A program made the position numbers and the translations under genes. A stretch of 64,000 nucleotides of DNA from CAWABB01 sp963780165 (GTDB lineage Bacteria; Bacteroidota; Ignavibacteria; UBA10030; UBA6906), in NCBI GenBank assembly GCA_963780165.1, contig CAWABB010000001.1, positions 2,356,001-2,420,000 of the forward strand, written 5' to 3'. The notes below the pieces were generated by a model, which made no database searches, was not told the origin of the DNA, and saw only the letters and a program-made list of their open reading frames with translations. Every line of letters starts with the position of its first letter. Position 1 is the stretch's first letter. Positions 51,068 to 58,439 of this stretch are shown in pieces.

Positions 51068-53863
51068 ATGCACGATTCGCACACGTTGCGAGTGAATCTC
51101 ATCGGCGCCATTCTCCTCTCGCTCTGGGTTGCATGCGGAGGGGGAGGGGAGGCGTGCGCGCAGGCGACGACGCAGGCAGGGACACAGGCGCGTCCGGGGA
51201 GGTTCTTCGTCCGCCCCCGGGTCGATGTCGTGCCCGGGCGGCCCGACTTCGGCACGCCCGCGAAAGCGACCGTGAGGCCCAAAGTCGGCCTGGTCCTGAG
51301 CGGTGGCGGAGCGCGGGGAATTGCGCAGATCGGCGTCCTCCTCGAGCTCGAGGCGGCCGGTATCCAGATTGACTTCGTCGCGGCCACAAGCATCGGCGGG
51401 GTGGTGGGTGGATTGTACGCCGCCGGATGGACCCCCGCGGAACTCGAGAGCCTGACGATCGCCACCCGCTGGGACGATGTCCTGACGCTCGCCGACGAGA
51501 CCGAGCGGTCGAACCTGTTCGTTGACCAGAAGCAGGCCCGCGACCGCAGCTTCCTCGTCATACGCTTCGATGGCCTCTCCCCCGTCATCCCCCCCGCGGT
51601 CTCGAGCGGTCAGCGGTTCACGGACATGCTCAGCATGCTCGTGCTCCGCGCGCCGTACCATCCCGATCCTGATTTCGATGCCCTGAAGATTCCGTTCCGG
51701 GCGGTGGCGACCGACCTGGTGAGCGGGGCGCGGGTCATTCTTTCGAGCGGCTCGCTGGCCGAGGCCATCCGGGCAGGAGCCACGGTCCCACTGCTGTTCA
51801 ATCCCATCGAGCGCGACAGCATGCGGCTCGTCGACGGCGGGCTGCTCTCCAATATTCCTGTGGATGTCGCCCGCGCAGCAGGGTGCGATATCGTTATCGC
51901 AGTGAACTCCACCAGCCGCCTGCGCACCGCGGACGAGATGGAGGCGCCGTGGGAGACTGCCGATCAGATCATGGGCATCATGATGCAGAGCCCGAATGCC
52001 GAACAGCTGGGCGACGCGGACATCGTGATCACGCCCGAGGTCGGAGCGCATCTCTCGACTGATTTCAGCGGGCTCGACACGCTGATCGAGCGCGGCAGGG
52101 CGGCGACCCGTGACATGATCCCCGCGCTCCAGGCCTTGTATGAAGAGCGGCGCGCGATTCTTGCCGGCCTCACGGACCCCGATGGCGATTCGGCGTACGT
52201 GTTGCCATCAGTCTCGTTTGCCGGAGGGGCGGTGCCCGACTCGCTGGCGCGGCATATCCTGAGCGAAGCACAGTCCAGGCCCGTCTCGCTGCGCGACATC
52301 CGCGATCATGTGGACCTGCTCTACGAAACGGGGCGGTACTCCGACGCAGTTGCAGAAGTGGAGACCGCTGCAACGCCTGTCGTCGTTCGCTACGTCGTGA
52401 CCGAGAATCCCATTCTTCGAGACGTCCGTTGCAGCGGCTGTCAACGGGTGACGGTGGAGCAAGCCAGCGTTCTCTTCAGCGGCCTGATCGGCGAGCCGCT
52501 CGTCCGGAAGCACGTGCGGGAGGCGACGGAAAAGCTGCTGCGCGAATACAGGAATCGCGGGTATGCGCTCGCGCGTGTCGATTCGACGGGGTTCGATGCG
52601 ACGACCGGCGTGCTGACCGTCTACGTCCACGAGGGGATCATCGGGCGCATCGACGTAACAGGAAACCTGAGGGCGAAGGACTGGATCGTACGGCGCGAGT
52701 TTCCCCTGGGCGTGGGCGACGTCTTCGAGATCGAACGCGCCCGGCAGGGGGTGGCAAACATCAGTGCCACGGGGCTCTTCGAGTACGTCTATCTCGAAGT
52801 CGATTATCACGATCCGCAGCCCACCGTGACGATCCGCGTGAAAGAACACCCCTCGCAGATCATCCATCTGGGGGTGCGCGTTGACAACGAGCGGAGCATT
52901 CAGGGTATGCTCGACCTGCGGGACGAAAACCTGTTCGGGTCGGGGATGGAGGTGGGGGGGACCGTCGCCGGCGGCGCGCGAAACCTCGACGTGGTCGGGG
53001 AATACAAGATCCGGCGTCTCTTTCATACCTACATCACGGCAGGCATCAGCGGATTCTACCGGCAGAAGGATTCCTATCTCTATGCGGACGCCCCCGTGAC
53101 CAATCCGGATGAATGGCGGCGCGACCGGGTGGGGGAATACCGGACCTTCAAGAGTGGCGTGATGGTGTCGATCGGGAGTCAGCTCGAGCGGTTGGGCACC
53201 TTTACGGTCGACCTCATCGCGGAATCCGACCGGATTGTGAGCATCGAAAATGCGGCCGAGCTGGAGGAGTCCAATCAGTTGCGCCTCATCCGGGTCGGAA
53301 CGGTCGTGGATACGAAGAACCGGTATCCCTTCCCAACGAGCGGCACGGGGCTCAACCTTTCCTATGAGTTCTCCCTCGCCGCTTTCGGAGGCGATGTTGG
53401 CTACAACGCGCTGCGATTGAGTTACGAATCGTATGTCGCGCTCGCAGAGGCCTGGACGTTGTACCCCCGCGTCACCGTCGGATTCGGGGACGGGGCGATG
53501 CCGCTCAGCCAGCAATTCTCTCTTGGCGGGCAGGAATCGTTCATGGGTCTGCGCGAGGATGACAGCAGGGGCCGCCAGCTCCTTCTGCTCAATCTCGGGG
53601 TCCGCTACCGGCTTCCGTTTACGCTTCTGTTCGACGCGTATGCCGGCGTCAGGTATGATCTCGGGACGATCTCCGCGGTGCCGCAGGAGATCAAGTCCAG
53701 CACGCTCCGTCACGGCCTGGGTGCAAGCCTGGGGTTCGACACACCTGTCGGACCGGCGGTGCTCGCGCTGGGGAGGAGCTTCACGGTGGGGAGCGATTCC
53801 GACGGGAAGTTCGTCCAGCTCGGCCCGTATCAGTTCTACTTTTTCATCGGGTACCGGTTATAG
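51068..53863 (+). CDS. Patatin-like phospholipase fused to POTRA and Omp85 barrel
   Basis: A 931-residue outer membrane protein. After a signal peptide (VNLIGAILLSLWVAC), a patatin domain runs to about residue 380: oxyanion loop GGGARG (79-84), nucleophile Ser108 in ATSIGG and Asp256 in VDGGLL. Then POTRA-like domains (about 455-660; DVRCSGCQRVTVEQASVLF and IGRIDVTGNLRAKDWIVRRE), then an Omp85/BamA-type beta-barrel to the end (GLNLSYEFSLAAFGGDVG, GVRYRLPFTLLFDAYAGVRY). This is the layout of PlpD-like type Vd proteins, with an extra POTRA. GxSxG has Ala in first place. It probably displays or secretes a lipase. Confidence 0.88.
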   Translation: MHDSHTLRVNLIGAILLSLWVACGGGGEACAQATTQAGTQARPGRFFVRPRVDVVPGRPDFGTPAKATVRPKVGLVLSGGGARGIAQIGVLLELEAAGIQIDFVAATSIGGVVGGLYAAGWTPAELESLTIATRWDDVLTLADETERSNLFVDQKQARDRSFLVIRFDGLSPVIPPAVSSGQRFTDMLSMLVLRAPYHPDPDFDALKIPFRAVATDLVSGARVILSSGSLAEAIRAGATVPLLFNPIERDSMRLVDGGLLSNIPVDVARAAGCDIVIAVNSTSRLRTADEMEAPWETADQIMGIMMQSPNAEQLGDADIVITPEVGAHLSTDFSGLDTLIERGRAATRDMIPALQALYEERRAILAGLTDPDGDSAYVLPSVSFAGGAVPDSLARHILSEAQSRPVSLRDIRDHVDLLYETGRYSDAVAEVETAATPVVVRYVVTENPILRDVRCSGCQRVTVEQASVLFSGLIGEPLVRKHVREATEKLLREYRNRGYALARVDSTGFDATTGVLTVYVHEGIIGRIDVTGNLRAKDWIVRREFPLGVGDVFEIERARQGVANISATGLFEYVYLEVDYHDPQPTVTIRVKEHPSQIIHLGVRVDNERSIQGMLDLRDENLFGSGMEVGGTVAGGARNLDVVGEYKIRRLFHTYITAGISGFYRQKDSYLYADAPVTNPDEWRRDRVGEYRTFKSGVMVSIGSQLERLGTFTVDLIAESDRIVSIENAAELEESNQLRLIRVGTVVDTKNRYPFPTSGTGLNLSYEFSLAAFGGDVGYNALRLSYESYVALAEAWTLYPRVTVGFGDGAMPLSQQFSLGGQESFMGLREDDSRGRQLLLLNLGVRYRLPFTLLFDAYAGVRYDLGTISAVPQEIKSSTLRHGLGASLGFDTPVGPAVLALGRSFTVGSDSDGKFVQLGPYQFYFFIGYRL

Positions 53864-53949
53864 TCGCGCATCGGCGGTTCCGCGCGCAGTGCAAGTCAGC
53901 GTGGCATTGGTTATCTTTCAACTCCATTCATGTCCAATCCCGGTCCATC

Positions 53950-54213
53950 ATGACAACGAAACCGCCGTCAGCCGTTCAGCCCGCGCCTGAATCGGCGCTT
54001 GAACGCATCGCCTACGCAGCTGTTGAAGGGATCCCCACGGTCGATCCCCACGACCGTGACCGCCTCGGGTATACGCTCTGGTTGTGGCTGAAGCATCGGC
54101 GTGATCCTCTCGAGGCGGCAGTGCGATCGGCCTGCGCCCGGCTCGAGATCAGCGAGGAAGAAGCGTTGAAGCGGATCAAGGAGCGGCTCACCGCGTCGGG
54201 CGTGGCACTCTGA
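53950..54213 (+). CDS. Small uncharacterised protein
   Basis: An 87-residue soluble protein, not recognised. It starts with a proline-rich segment (TTKPPSAVQPAPES), then two predicted helices around ERIAYAAVEGIPTVD and DRDRLGYTLWLWLKHRRDP, and a C-terminal helix with EEEALKRIKERL. No cysteine except one, no signal peptide. It lies 9 bases before marC and probably in the same transcript. The start is supported by reading-frame length only; its ribosome binding site is weak. Confidence 0.55.
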   Translation: MTTKPPSAVQPAPESALERIAYAAVEGIPTVDPHDRDRLGYTLWLWLKHRRDPLEAAVRSACARLEISEEEALKRIKERLTASGVAL

Positions 54214-54222
54214 TCCACGCCG

Positions 54223-54834
54223 ATGGACGCATTCCTTCTCGGTTTCATCCCGCTCTTCGTGGCGATCGACGTCTTCGGCGTCCTCCCGCTGTACGTCGGG
54301 ATCACCGAGGGAATGGACGACAGGAACCGGCGGAGGCTCACCACGCAGGCGACGGTCACGGCATTTCTCATTTCGCTTCTGTTCCTGTTCGCCGGGAAGC
54401 TGCTCTTCTCCTTCCTCGGGATCACCGAGGCGGATTTCCGCGTGGGGGGAGGCATTGTCTTGCTGGTCCTCGCCGTGATCGATCTGGTCACGTCCATTGA
54501 CACGGAGCGGGCCCCGTCAGTTGGAGCGTACGGAGCAGGCTCGACGGGCAGCGAAACGATCGGCGTGGTTCCGATCGGCATCCCGCTCATCATGGGGCCT
54601 GCCGCGTTGACGACGATTCTTGTGCTGGTGGATACGTACGGGTATGTCGTGACGGTCGGGTCGCTCCTCGCCAATCTTCTCCTCGTGTGGGCGGTGTTCA
54701 GGTCGGCAGGCACGATGACACGCGTCATGGGGCGCGCCGGCTCGCGGGCTGTGTCCCGTGTTGCGGCGCTGTTCCTGGCGGGTATCGCGGTGATGATGAT
54801 CAGAAGCGGTATTCAAAGCATGCTCCGCATGTGA
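54223..54834 (+). CDS. MarC-family integral membrane protein
   Basis: A 203-residue protein of six membrane helices in the MarC (UPF0056) family. Typical pieces are PLFVAIDVFGVLPLYVGIT, the amphipathic DFRVGGGIVLLVLAVIDLV and the conserved PIGIPLIMGPAALTTI. Despite the family name, a role in multiple antibiotic resistance is not established; function unknown. It stands 31 bases before the SDR gene. Confidence 0.9.
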   Translation: MDAFLLGFIPLFVAIDVFGVLPLYVGITEGMDDRNRRRLTTQATVTAFLISLLFLFAGKLLFSFLGITEADFRVGGGIVLLVLAVIDLVTSIDTERAPSVGAYGAGSTGSETIGVVPIGIPLIMGPAALTTILVLVDTYGYVVTVGSLLANLLLVWAVFRSAGTMTRVMGRAGSRAVSRVAALFLAGIAVMMIRSGIQSMLRM

Positions 54835-54865
54835 GCGGAGCGGTGGGATCAGCAGGAGACACCGG

Positions 54866-55663
54866 ATGAATCTCGGACTTCGGGGCAAGGTCGGAATCGT
54901 GTGCGGCGCCAGCGCGGGTCTCGGCAGGGCGGCTGCCGCCGCATTGGCGCGGGAGGGTGCCAGCATCGTGGTCTGCTCGCGTGACAGGAAGCGGATCGCC
55001 GAGGCCGCCGCCGGCATGCGGCGGACGGCGCCGAAAGGGGCCGAGGTGGTTCCGATGGTCGCCGACATGAGCAGCGCCGCCGACATCGGGCGGCTGGTCA
55101 AAGCGACGGTGAAGCGCTTTGGCCGCGTCGATATTCTCGTGAGCAATGCGGGTGGACCGCCGGTTGCGGCCTTCCTTGATCTGAGCGACGAAGCCTGGGA
55201 GCGGGGAACGCAATTGACGCTCATGAGCACCGTCCGCTGTATCCGCGCGGTGATCCCGTACATGAAGAAGCAGGGGTGGGGGAGGATTGTAACCATCACC
55301 TCGATCGTGGCGCGTCAGCCGATCAATGATCTGGTCATCTCCTCTTCGATCAGGCCAGGGCTTCTTGGGCTCACGAAGGTGCTGGGGAATCAGTACTCGG
55401 CCGATGGCATCTGCATCAACGCCGTGGCGCCCGGGTTCATCCTCACCGATCGCCAGAAGGAGATCGGCGCGGCCCGTGCGAAGACGAAGGGCATCACATT
55501 CGAAGAGTACTTGAAGGAGTCTGCCCGGGAGATCCCGCTTGGCAGGCTGGGCCGGCCGGAGGAACTTGCCGACGTGATCGCGTTCCTCTGTTCGGAGCGT
55601 TCCAGCTACGTGACCGGCACGACGATCACCGTTGACGGGGGTCTTGCGCGGGGGATCTTCTGA
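54866..55663 (+). CDS. SDR-family protein lacking the catalytic Tyr and Lys
   Basis: A 265-residue Rossmann-fold protein of the short-chain dehydrogenase family: cofactor loop GASAGLGR, NAGG, Ser146 in TSIVA, and C-terminal TITVDGGLARGIF. Where active enzymes have YxxxK, this one has Ser159 and Arg163 (VISSSIRPGLLGLTK), so it fits the BKR-like SDR subgroup that lacks the normal catalytic tetrad. It cannot be assumed to be an oxidoreductase. ATG follows AGGAGA. Its stop shares one base with the next ATG (TGATG). Confidence 0.86.
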   Translation: MNLGLRGKVGIVCGASAGLGRAAAAALAREGASIVVCSRDRKRIAEAAAGMRRTAPKGAEVVPMVADMSSAADIGRLVKATVKRFGRVDILVSNAGGPPVAAFLDLSDEAWERGTQLTLMSTVRCIRAVIPYMKKQGWGRIVTITSIVARQPINDLVISSSIRPGLLGLTKVLGNQYSADGICINAVAPGFILTDRQKEIGAARAKTKGITFEEYLKESAREIPLGRLGRPEELADVIAFLCSERSSYVTGTTITVDGGLARGIF

Positions 55664-56670
55664 TGGCTGACGAAACGGTCATGACGCTAAAGAGCGCGAG
55701 CGGGGGAGTTCCGACGGAATTTTCCTACCGCGGCCAGAAGACCTACCACGTCACGCTGCCCGCATTTCAGGCGCAGCCCCTCTTTGCCGACCGGGGTCTG
55801 ATTCCCCCCGTCCTGAATGCGTTGCGCGACGCCGCCCTGGCGGCGCACTTCGACGTTATCCTCTACACGGTTCTCCCCGACCGCGTGGTTCTTCTGATTC
55901 ATGGCCGGACCGACGAATCCGATATGAAGGAGTTCCTTGCGGCGTTCCGGGCGTCGGCAGCTGCTGCGGTCGAGGGAGGTCTTGGTCACCGGCTCTGGAA
56001 GCGGACGTATCTGGAGCGCATGTTGCGTCGCGGCGAGCGACCGGAGCACTCGGTTCGAGAGATTGCGCGTCTCCCGGTGAGCGCGGGACTTGCCGCGTCG
56101 CCGGGCGGATACGAATTCACAGGATCATTCGTGACCGACGTTGCGACGTTGATCGAGCCGAGGCGGCCTGCTGCACAGGATCGACAGGAGGGACGAGGTT
56201 TCACCCGGGGACGTCGGCCGTTCGAGCCACAGCGCCGTCCAGACGCCCGTCGAGGCACCGAACATGGTCGAGCGCCGGAAGGGCGCCGCCGCCCCGAAGG
56301 TCGACCCGCGTCTGAAGGCAAGCGTGGGTTTGAAGGCAGGCGCAAACCTGAAGATTTTCGTCCACCTCAACCACGCCGGGGTCCGGAAGGAAGTCGGCCT
56401 CCCCAGGGGCGTCGAGGTCCCGGAGGAGGCAGGCCCTTCGAACCGCGCCCGAAGTTGGAGGGCCGTCGCCCACCCGAAGGGCGGCGTGACCTCGGCGGCG
56501 GGCGTAGGCCCGAAGGTTATCGCCCACCCGATGCACGCCGCAGTCCAGCAGGACAGCGGGGTCCGGGGACACCTCGTCCCCCCTCAGGTCGTCGCCCGGG
56601 ATTCAAGCCCGGCCCCAGGCGTTCGGGCGGCAAACCTCCTACATCGCCTCGCGGTAAGCCGCGCCGCTGA
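55663..56670 (+). CDS. Y1-transposase-like (RAYT) domain with Arg/Pro/Gly-rich tail, probably catalytically dead
   Basis: A 335-residue two-part protein. Residues 20-160 follow the layout of REP-associated tyrosine (IS200-like) transposases: YHVTLPAFQAQPLFADRGLI, LYTVLPDRVVLLIHG, LWKRTYLERMLRRGE and IARLPVSAGLAASPGGYEF. But the HUH histidines are replaced (MPNHVHLL-type motif is LPDRVVLL), and the tyrosine expected before IHLNPV is Glu133. So it has lost both catalytic elements. From about residue 165 to the end it is low-complexity, made of RRPEGRR, RRGPGGGRPF and similar units, strongly basic and like RGG-type RNA-binding tails. Coupled to the SDR gene; its end overlaps convergent DUF72 by 32 bases. 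Domain call is from motif matching by eye. Confidence 0.65.
   Translation: MADETVMTLKSASGGVPTEFSYRGQKTYHVTLPAFQAQPLFADRGLIPPVLNALRDAALAAHFDVILYTVLPDRVVLLIHGRTDESDMKEFLAAFRASAAAAVEGGLGHRLWKRTYLERMLRRGERPEHSVREIARLPVSAGLAASPGGYEFTGSFVTDVATLIEPRRPAAQDRQEGRGFTRGRRPFEPQRRPDARRGTEHGRAPEGRRRPEGRPASEGKRGFEGRRKPEDFRPPQPRRGPEGSRPPQGRRGPGGGRPFEPRPKLEGRRPPEGRRDLGGGRRPEGYRPPDARRSPAGQRGPGTPRPPSGRRPGFKPGPRRSGGKPPTSPRGKPRR
56155..56667 (+). repeat. Low-complexity Arg/Pro/Gly-coding repeat region
   Basis: Irregular repeats of codons for RRPEG, GRRGP and RPPxGRR, with recurring DNA units such as CGCCGTCC and CCCGAAGG. It lies wholly within the tail of the transposase-like gene. It is not a CRISPR array: units vary in length and stay in frame. 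Confidence 0.7.
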
Positions 56671-57556
56671 AGAGCGACTCTTCGCCGACGGCCGGCCGGG
56701 AGATCGATTCCAGGTACGGGAACGACGCAAGCGCCGGAGCCGGCACCGCGATTCTCTCGCCTCCGTTCATCGCCGCACGGAGCTGCAGTGCGTTGGCGAC
56801 GGCCTTCCCCCCCGTGGTGTTGTTGAAGATCACGATGACCCGCTCGGAGCGAGCGGCCATCGCGTCTACGCGGCGGCGGAGCTCCACCAGCTCGCGCGAA
56901 TTGTACAGGTAGTCATACCTCGCATCTCCACCCTTCAGCAGCCACCCCTTCTCGTTCCGCCCATGAAACCTGAAGTATGCCGTCCCTTCGGTCGGCTTCG
57001 CAAGGAAGGGGACGTACCTGTTGACGCGCGGGAGGTCTCCGCTGACCGCTTGAATGCCCTGCTCCTGGAGGAACGCAGCGAGACCGGGCTGGTTCCATGA
57101 ATCGTGCCGGAGCTCCGCGAACAGCGGGAATCCGGCAAACACTTCCGCGAGCCGGCGAAGATGGTAGCGTGTTGCGCTCGTGTTCGTGAACGCATAGGGA
57201 AATTGGGCGAGGAGGCCGGCGAGCCTCCCCCGGCGCGCCAACTCCTGCGCCAGCCCCCGGAGTCCCTGTGTGGCGGATGGTTTGAATTCGCGTCGATGTG
57301 TCAGCTGGGCATGGAGCTTCACCACGAAGCTGAACCGCTTGTTGCCCGACACCGCCTCGGCCCAGGCGCGCGCATCCTCCGCCCCAAGCGTATCGTCCCA
57401 GAACGTCGCCCGCACCTCCCCCACGTCAAACACGCCGGCATACCGCGCCAGCCGGTCGACTGCCGCCCCGGCGCCCTCGCCGTAGAGACACTCAGAGAGC
57501 ACGTCGTGCTCCCATCCGCCGATCCCCAGCAGTACCGCTTCCTGTGATGTCCCCAT
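56639..57556 (-). CDS. DUF72 family protein
   Basis: A 305-residue TIM-barrel-like protein of the DUF72 family. Recognised pieces are LGIGGWEHDVL at the N-terminus, FVVKLHAQLTH, LFAELRHDSW, YFRFHGRN followed by YDYLYNSREL, and IVIFNNTTGGKAVANALQL near the end. The family is widespread but has no settled function. It is divergent from the XRE-S24 regulator gene, with the operator region between them, and its 3' end overlaps the transposase-like gene by 32 bases. Confidence 0.9.
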   Translation of the reverse strand: MGTSQEAVLLGIGGWEHDVLSECLYGEGAGAAVDRLARYAGVFDVGEVRATFWDDTLGAEDARAWAEAVSGNKRFSFVVKLHAQLTHRREFKPSATQGLRGLAQELARRGRLAGLLAQFPYAFTNTSATRYHLRRLAEVFAGFPLFAELRHDSWNQPGLAAFLQEQGIQAVSGDLPRVNRYVPFLAKPTEGTAYFRFHGRNEKGWLLKGGDARYDYLYNSRELVELRRRVDAMAARSERVIVIFNNTTGGKAVANALQLRAAMNGGERIAVPAPALASFPYLESISRPAVGEESLFSGAAYREAM

Positions 57557-57568
57557 GGCGCCTCCGAC

Positions 57569-57597
57569 TTGACAAAGCTCCGGTGAATGAGTATATT
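57569..57597 (+). promoter_or_regulatory. Consensus sigma-70-type promoter of the XRE-S24 gene
   Basis: TTGACA (57569-57574), 17 bases, TATATT (57592-57597): the best promoter in the window. Predicted start near 57604, just before the first of the three palindromes. Confidence 0.8.
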
Positions 57598-57611
57598 CGC
57601 TCGTGGAACAT

Positions 57612-57657
57612 ACGACATAAATGTCGTCTTGTCAAGACCACGATAGACAAAATTGTC
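57612..57657. promoter_or_regulatory. Three adjacent palindromic operators
   Basis: ACGACAT-AA-ATGTCGT (57612-57627), GTCTTG-T-CAAGAC (57626-57638) and GACAA-AA-TTGTC (57646-57657). All share GACA/TGTC half-sites and lie between the promoter and the XRE-S24 ATG, where a bound dimer would block transcription. Autoregulation by the LexA-like product is the simplest reading. Confidence 0.65.
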
Positions 57658-57670
57658 GGTGGCGATAGCT

Positions 57671-58321
57671 ATGAAGACAACAATCGGCGAACGCCTGCGG
57701 TCGGCGCGCGAGGCCAAGGAGCTGGACCAGGCGACGCTGGCCCAGAAAATGGGGATCGCAACGCGAACGCTGCAGCGGTGGGAAAAGGGGGAGCAGGTCC
57801 CGGACGGCGTGGCCATCACGCGCCTCGCAAAGACCACGGGGGTGCAGCCGACGTGGCTCCTCACGGGCGATGGGGAGATGTATCCGCCGCCACAGCGGCC
57901 CGAGAATGTCTATGCGCTGCCGCTCGCTGCCCGGCGCGCCTCCCGCCTGGTCGACCTCCCGCTGGTTTCTGCCGTCCCCGCGGGGAAGGTCGCAACAATG
58001 TTCCACCCGGACCACGTGGACGACTACGTGACGGTCGACGACATCAAGGACCCGCAGGCGTTCGCGCTGAAGGTGAAGGGGAACAGCATGGCACCGCGTA
58101 TTGAGGACGGTGACGTGGTGATCGTGAGCCCGCAGACGGAAGCGCGGAGCGGCGACATTTGCGTCGTGCGCGTCAATGGGGAGGATACGCTGAAGAAGGT
58201 GAAGTTTGAAGGGAACTACATCCACCTCGTCCCGCTCAACCCGGACTTCGATCCGGTGACGGTAAAGAAGCGCGAGGTCAACTTCGTGTGGAAAGTCGTG
58301 AAACTGATCAAAGCGCTCTAG
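57671..58321 (+). CDS. LexA/CI-like regulator: XRE helix-turn-helix plus S24 peptidase domain
   Basis: A 216-residue self-cleaving repressor type. Residues 1-65 are an XRE helix-turn-helix (LDQATLAQKMGIATRTLQRW). From about 95 is an S24 (LexA-like) domain: cleavage site Ala104-Gly105 in VPAG, nucleophile Ser139 in KGNSMAPRIEDGD, and catalytic Lys175 in DTLKKVKF. It is not near any phage gene, so it may be a resident stress or DNA damage regulator. ATG at 57671 is preferred to a TTG at 57653 that lies inside the last palindrome. Confidence 0.9.
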   Translation: MKTTIGERLRSAREAKELDQATLAQKMGIATRTLQRWEKGEQVPDGVAITRLAKTTGVQPTWLLTGDGEMYPPPQRPENVYALPLAARRASRLVDLPLVSAVPAGKVATMFHPDHVDDYVTVDDIKDPQAFALKVKGNSMAPRIEDGDVVIVSPQTEARSGDICVVRVNGEDTLKKVKFEGNYIHLVPLNPDFDPVTVKKREVNFVWKVVKLIKAL

Positions 58322-58344
58322 CGGTCACGGTCCCCCGGCAGGAA

Positions 58345-58366
58345 GGCACGGCCGCATGGCTGTGCC
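58345..58366. terminator. Possible hairpin between convergent genes
   Basis: GGCACGGCC-GCAT-GGCTGTGCC, 9-base stem with one G-T pair, between the XRE-S24 gene and convergent DUF1015. There is no T-run, so it is a weak terminator candidate at best. The rest of this 118-base gap shows nothing. Confidence 0.3.
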
Positions 58367-58439
58367 GGGAAGCATCTGTTGACCTGCCGCCCTCGCTGCA
58401 CATGTCCCGGCAGCCCCCCGTCGCTTCCGCGCTTCTGTG

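Noticed and set aside
56155..56667. Repeats that might suggest a CRISPR or satellite array
   Set aside because: Units are irregular, in frame and code for Arg/Pro/Gly-rich protein; there are no equal spacers.
56264..57100. A 278-codon plus-strand frame across the repeat region and DUF72
   Set aside because: It is a different frame of the repetitive tail running into the antisense of DUF72; no motif.
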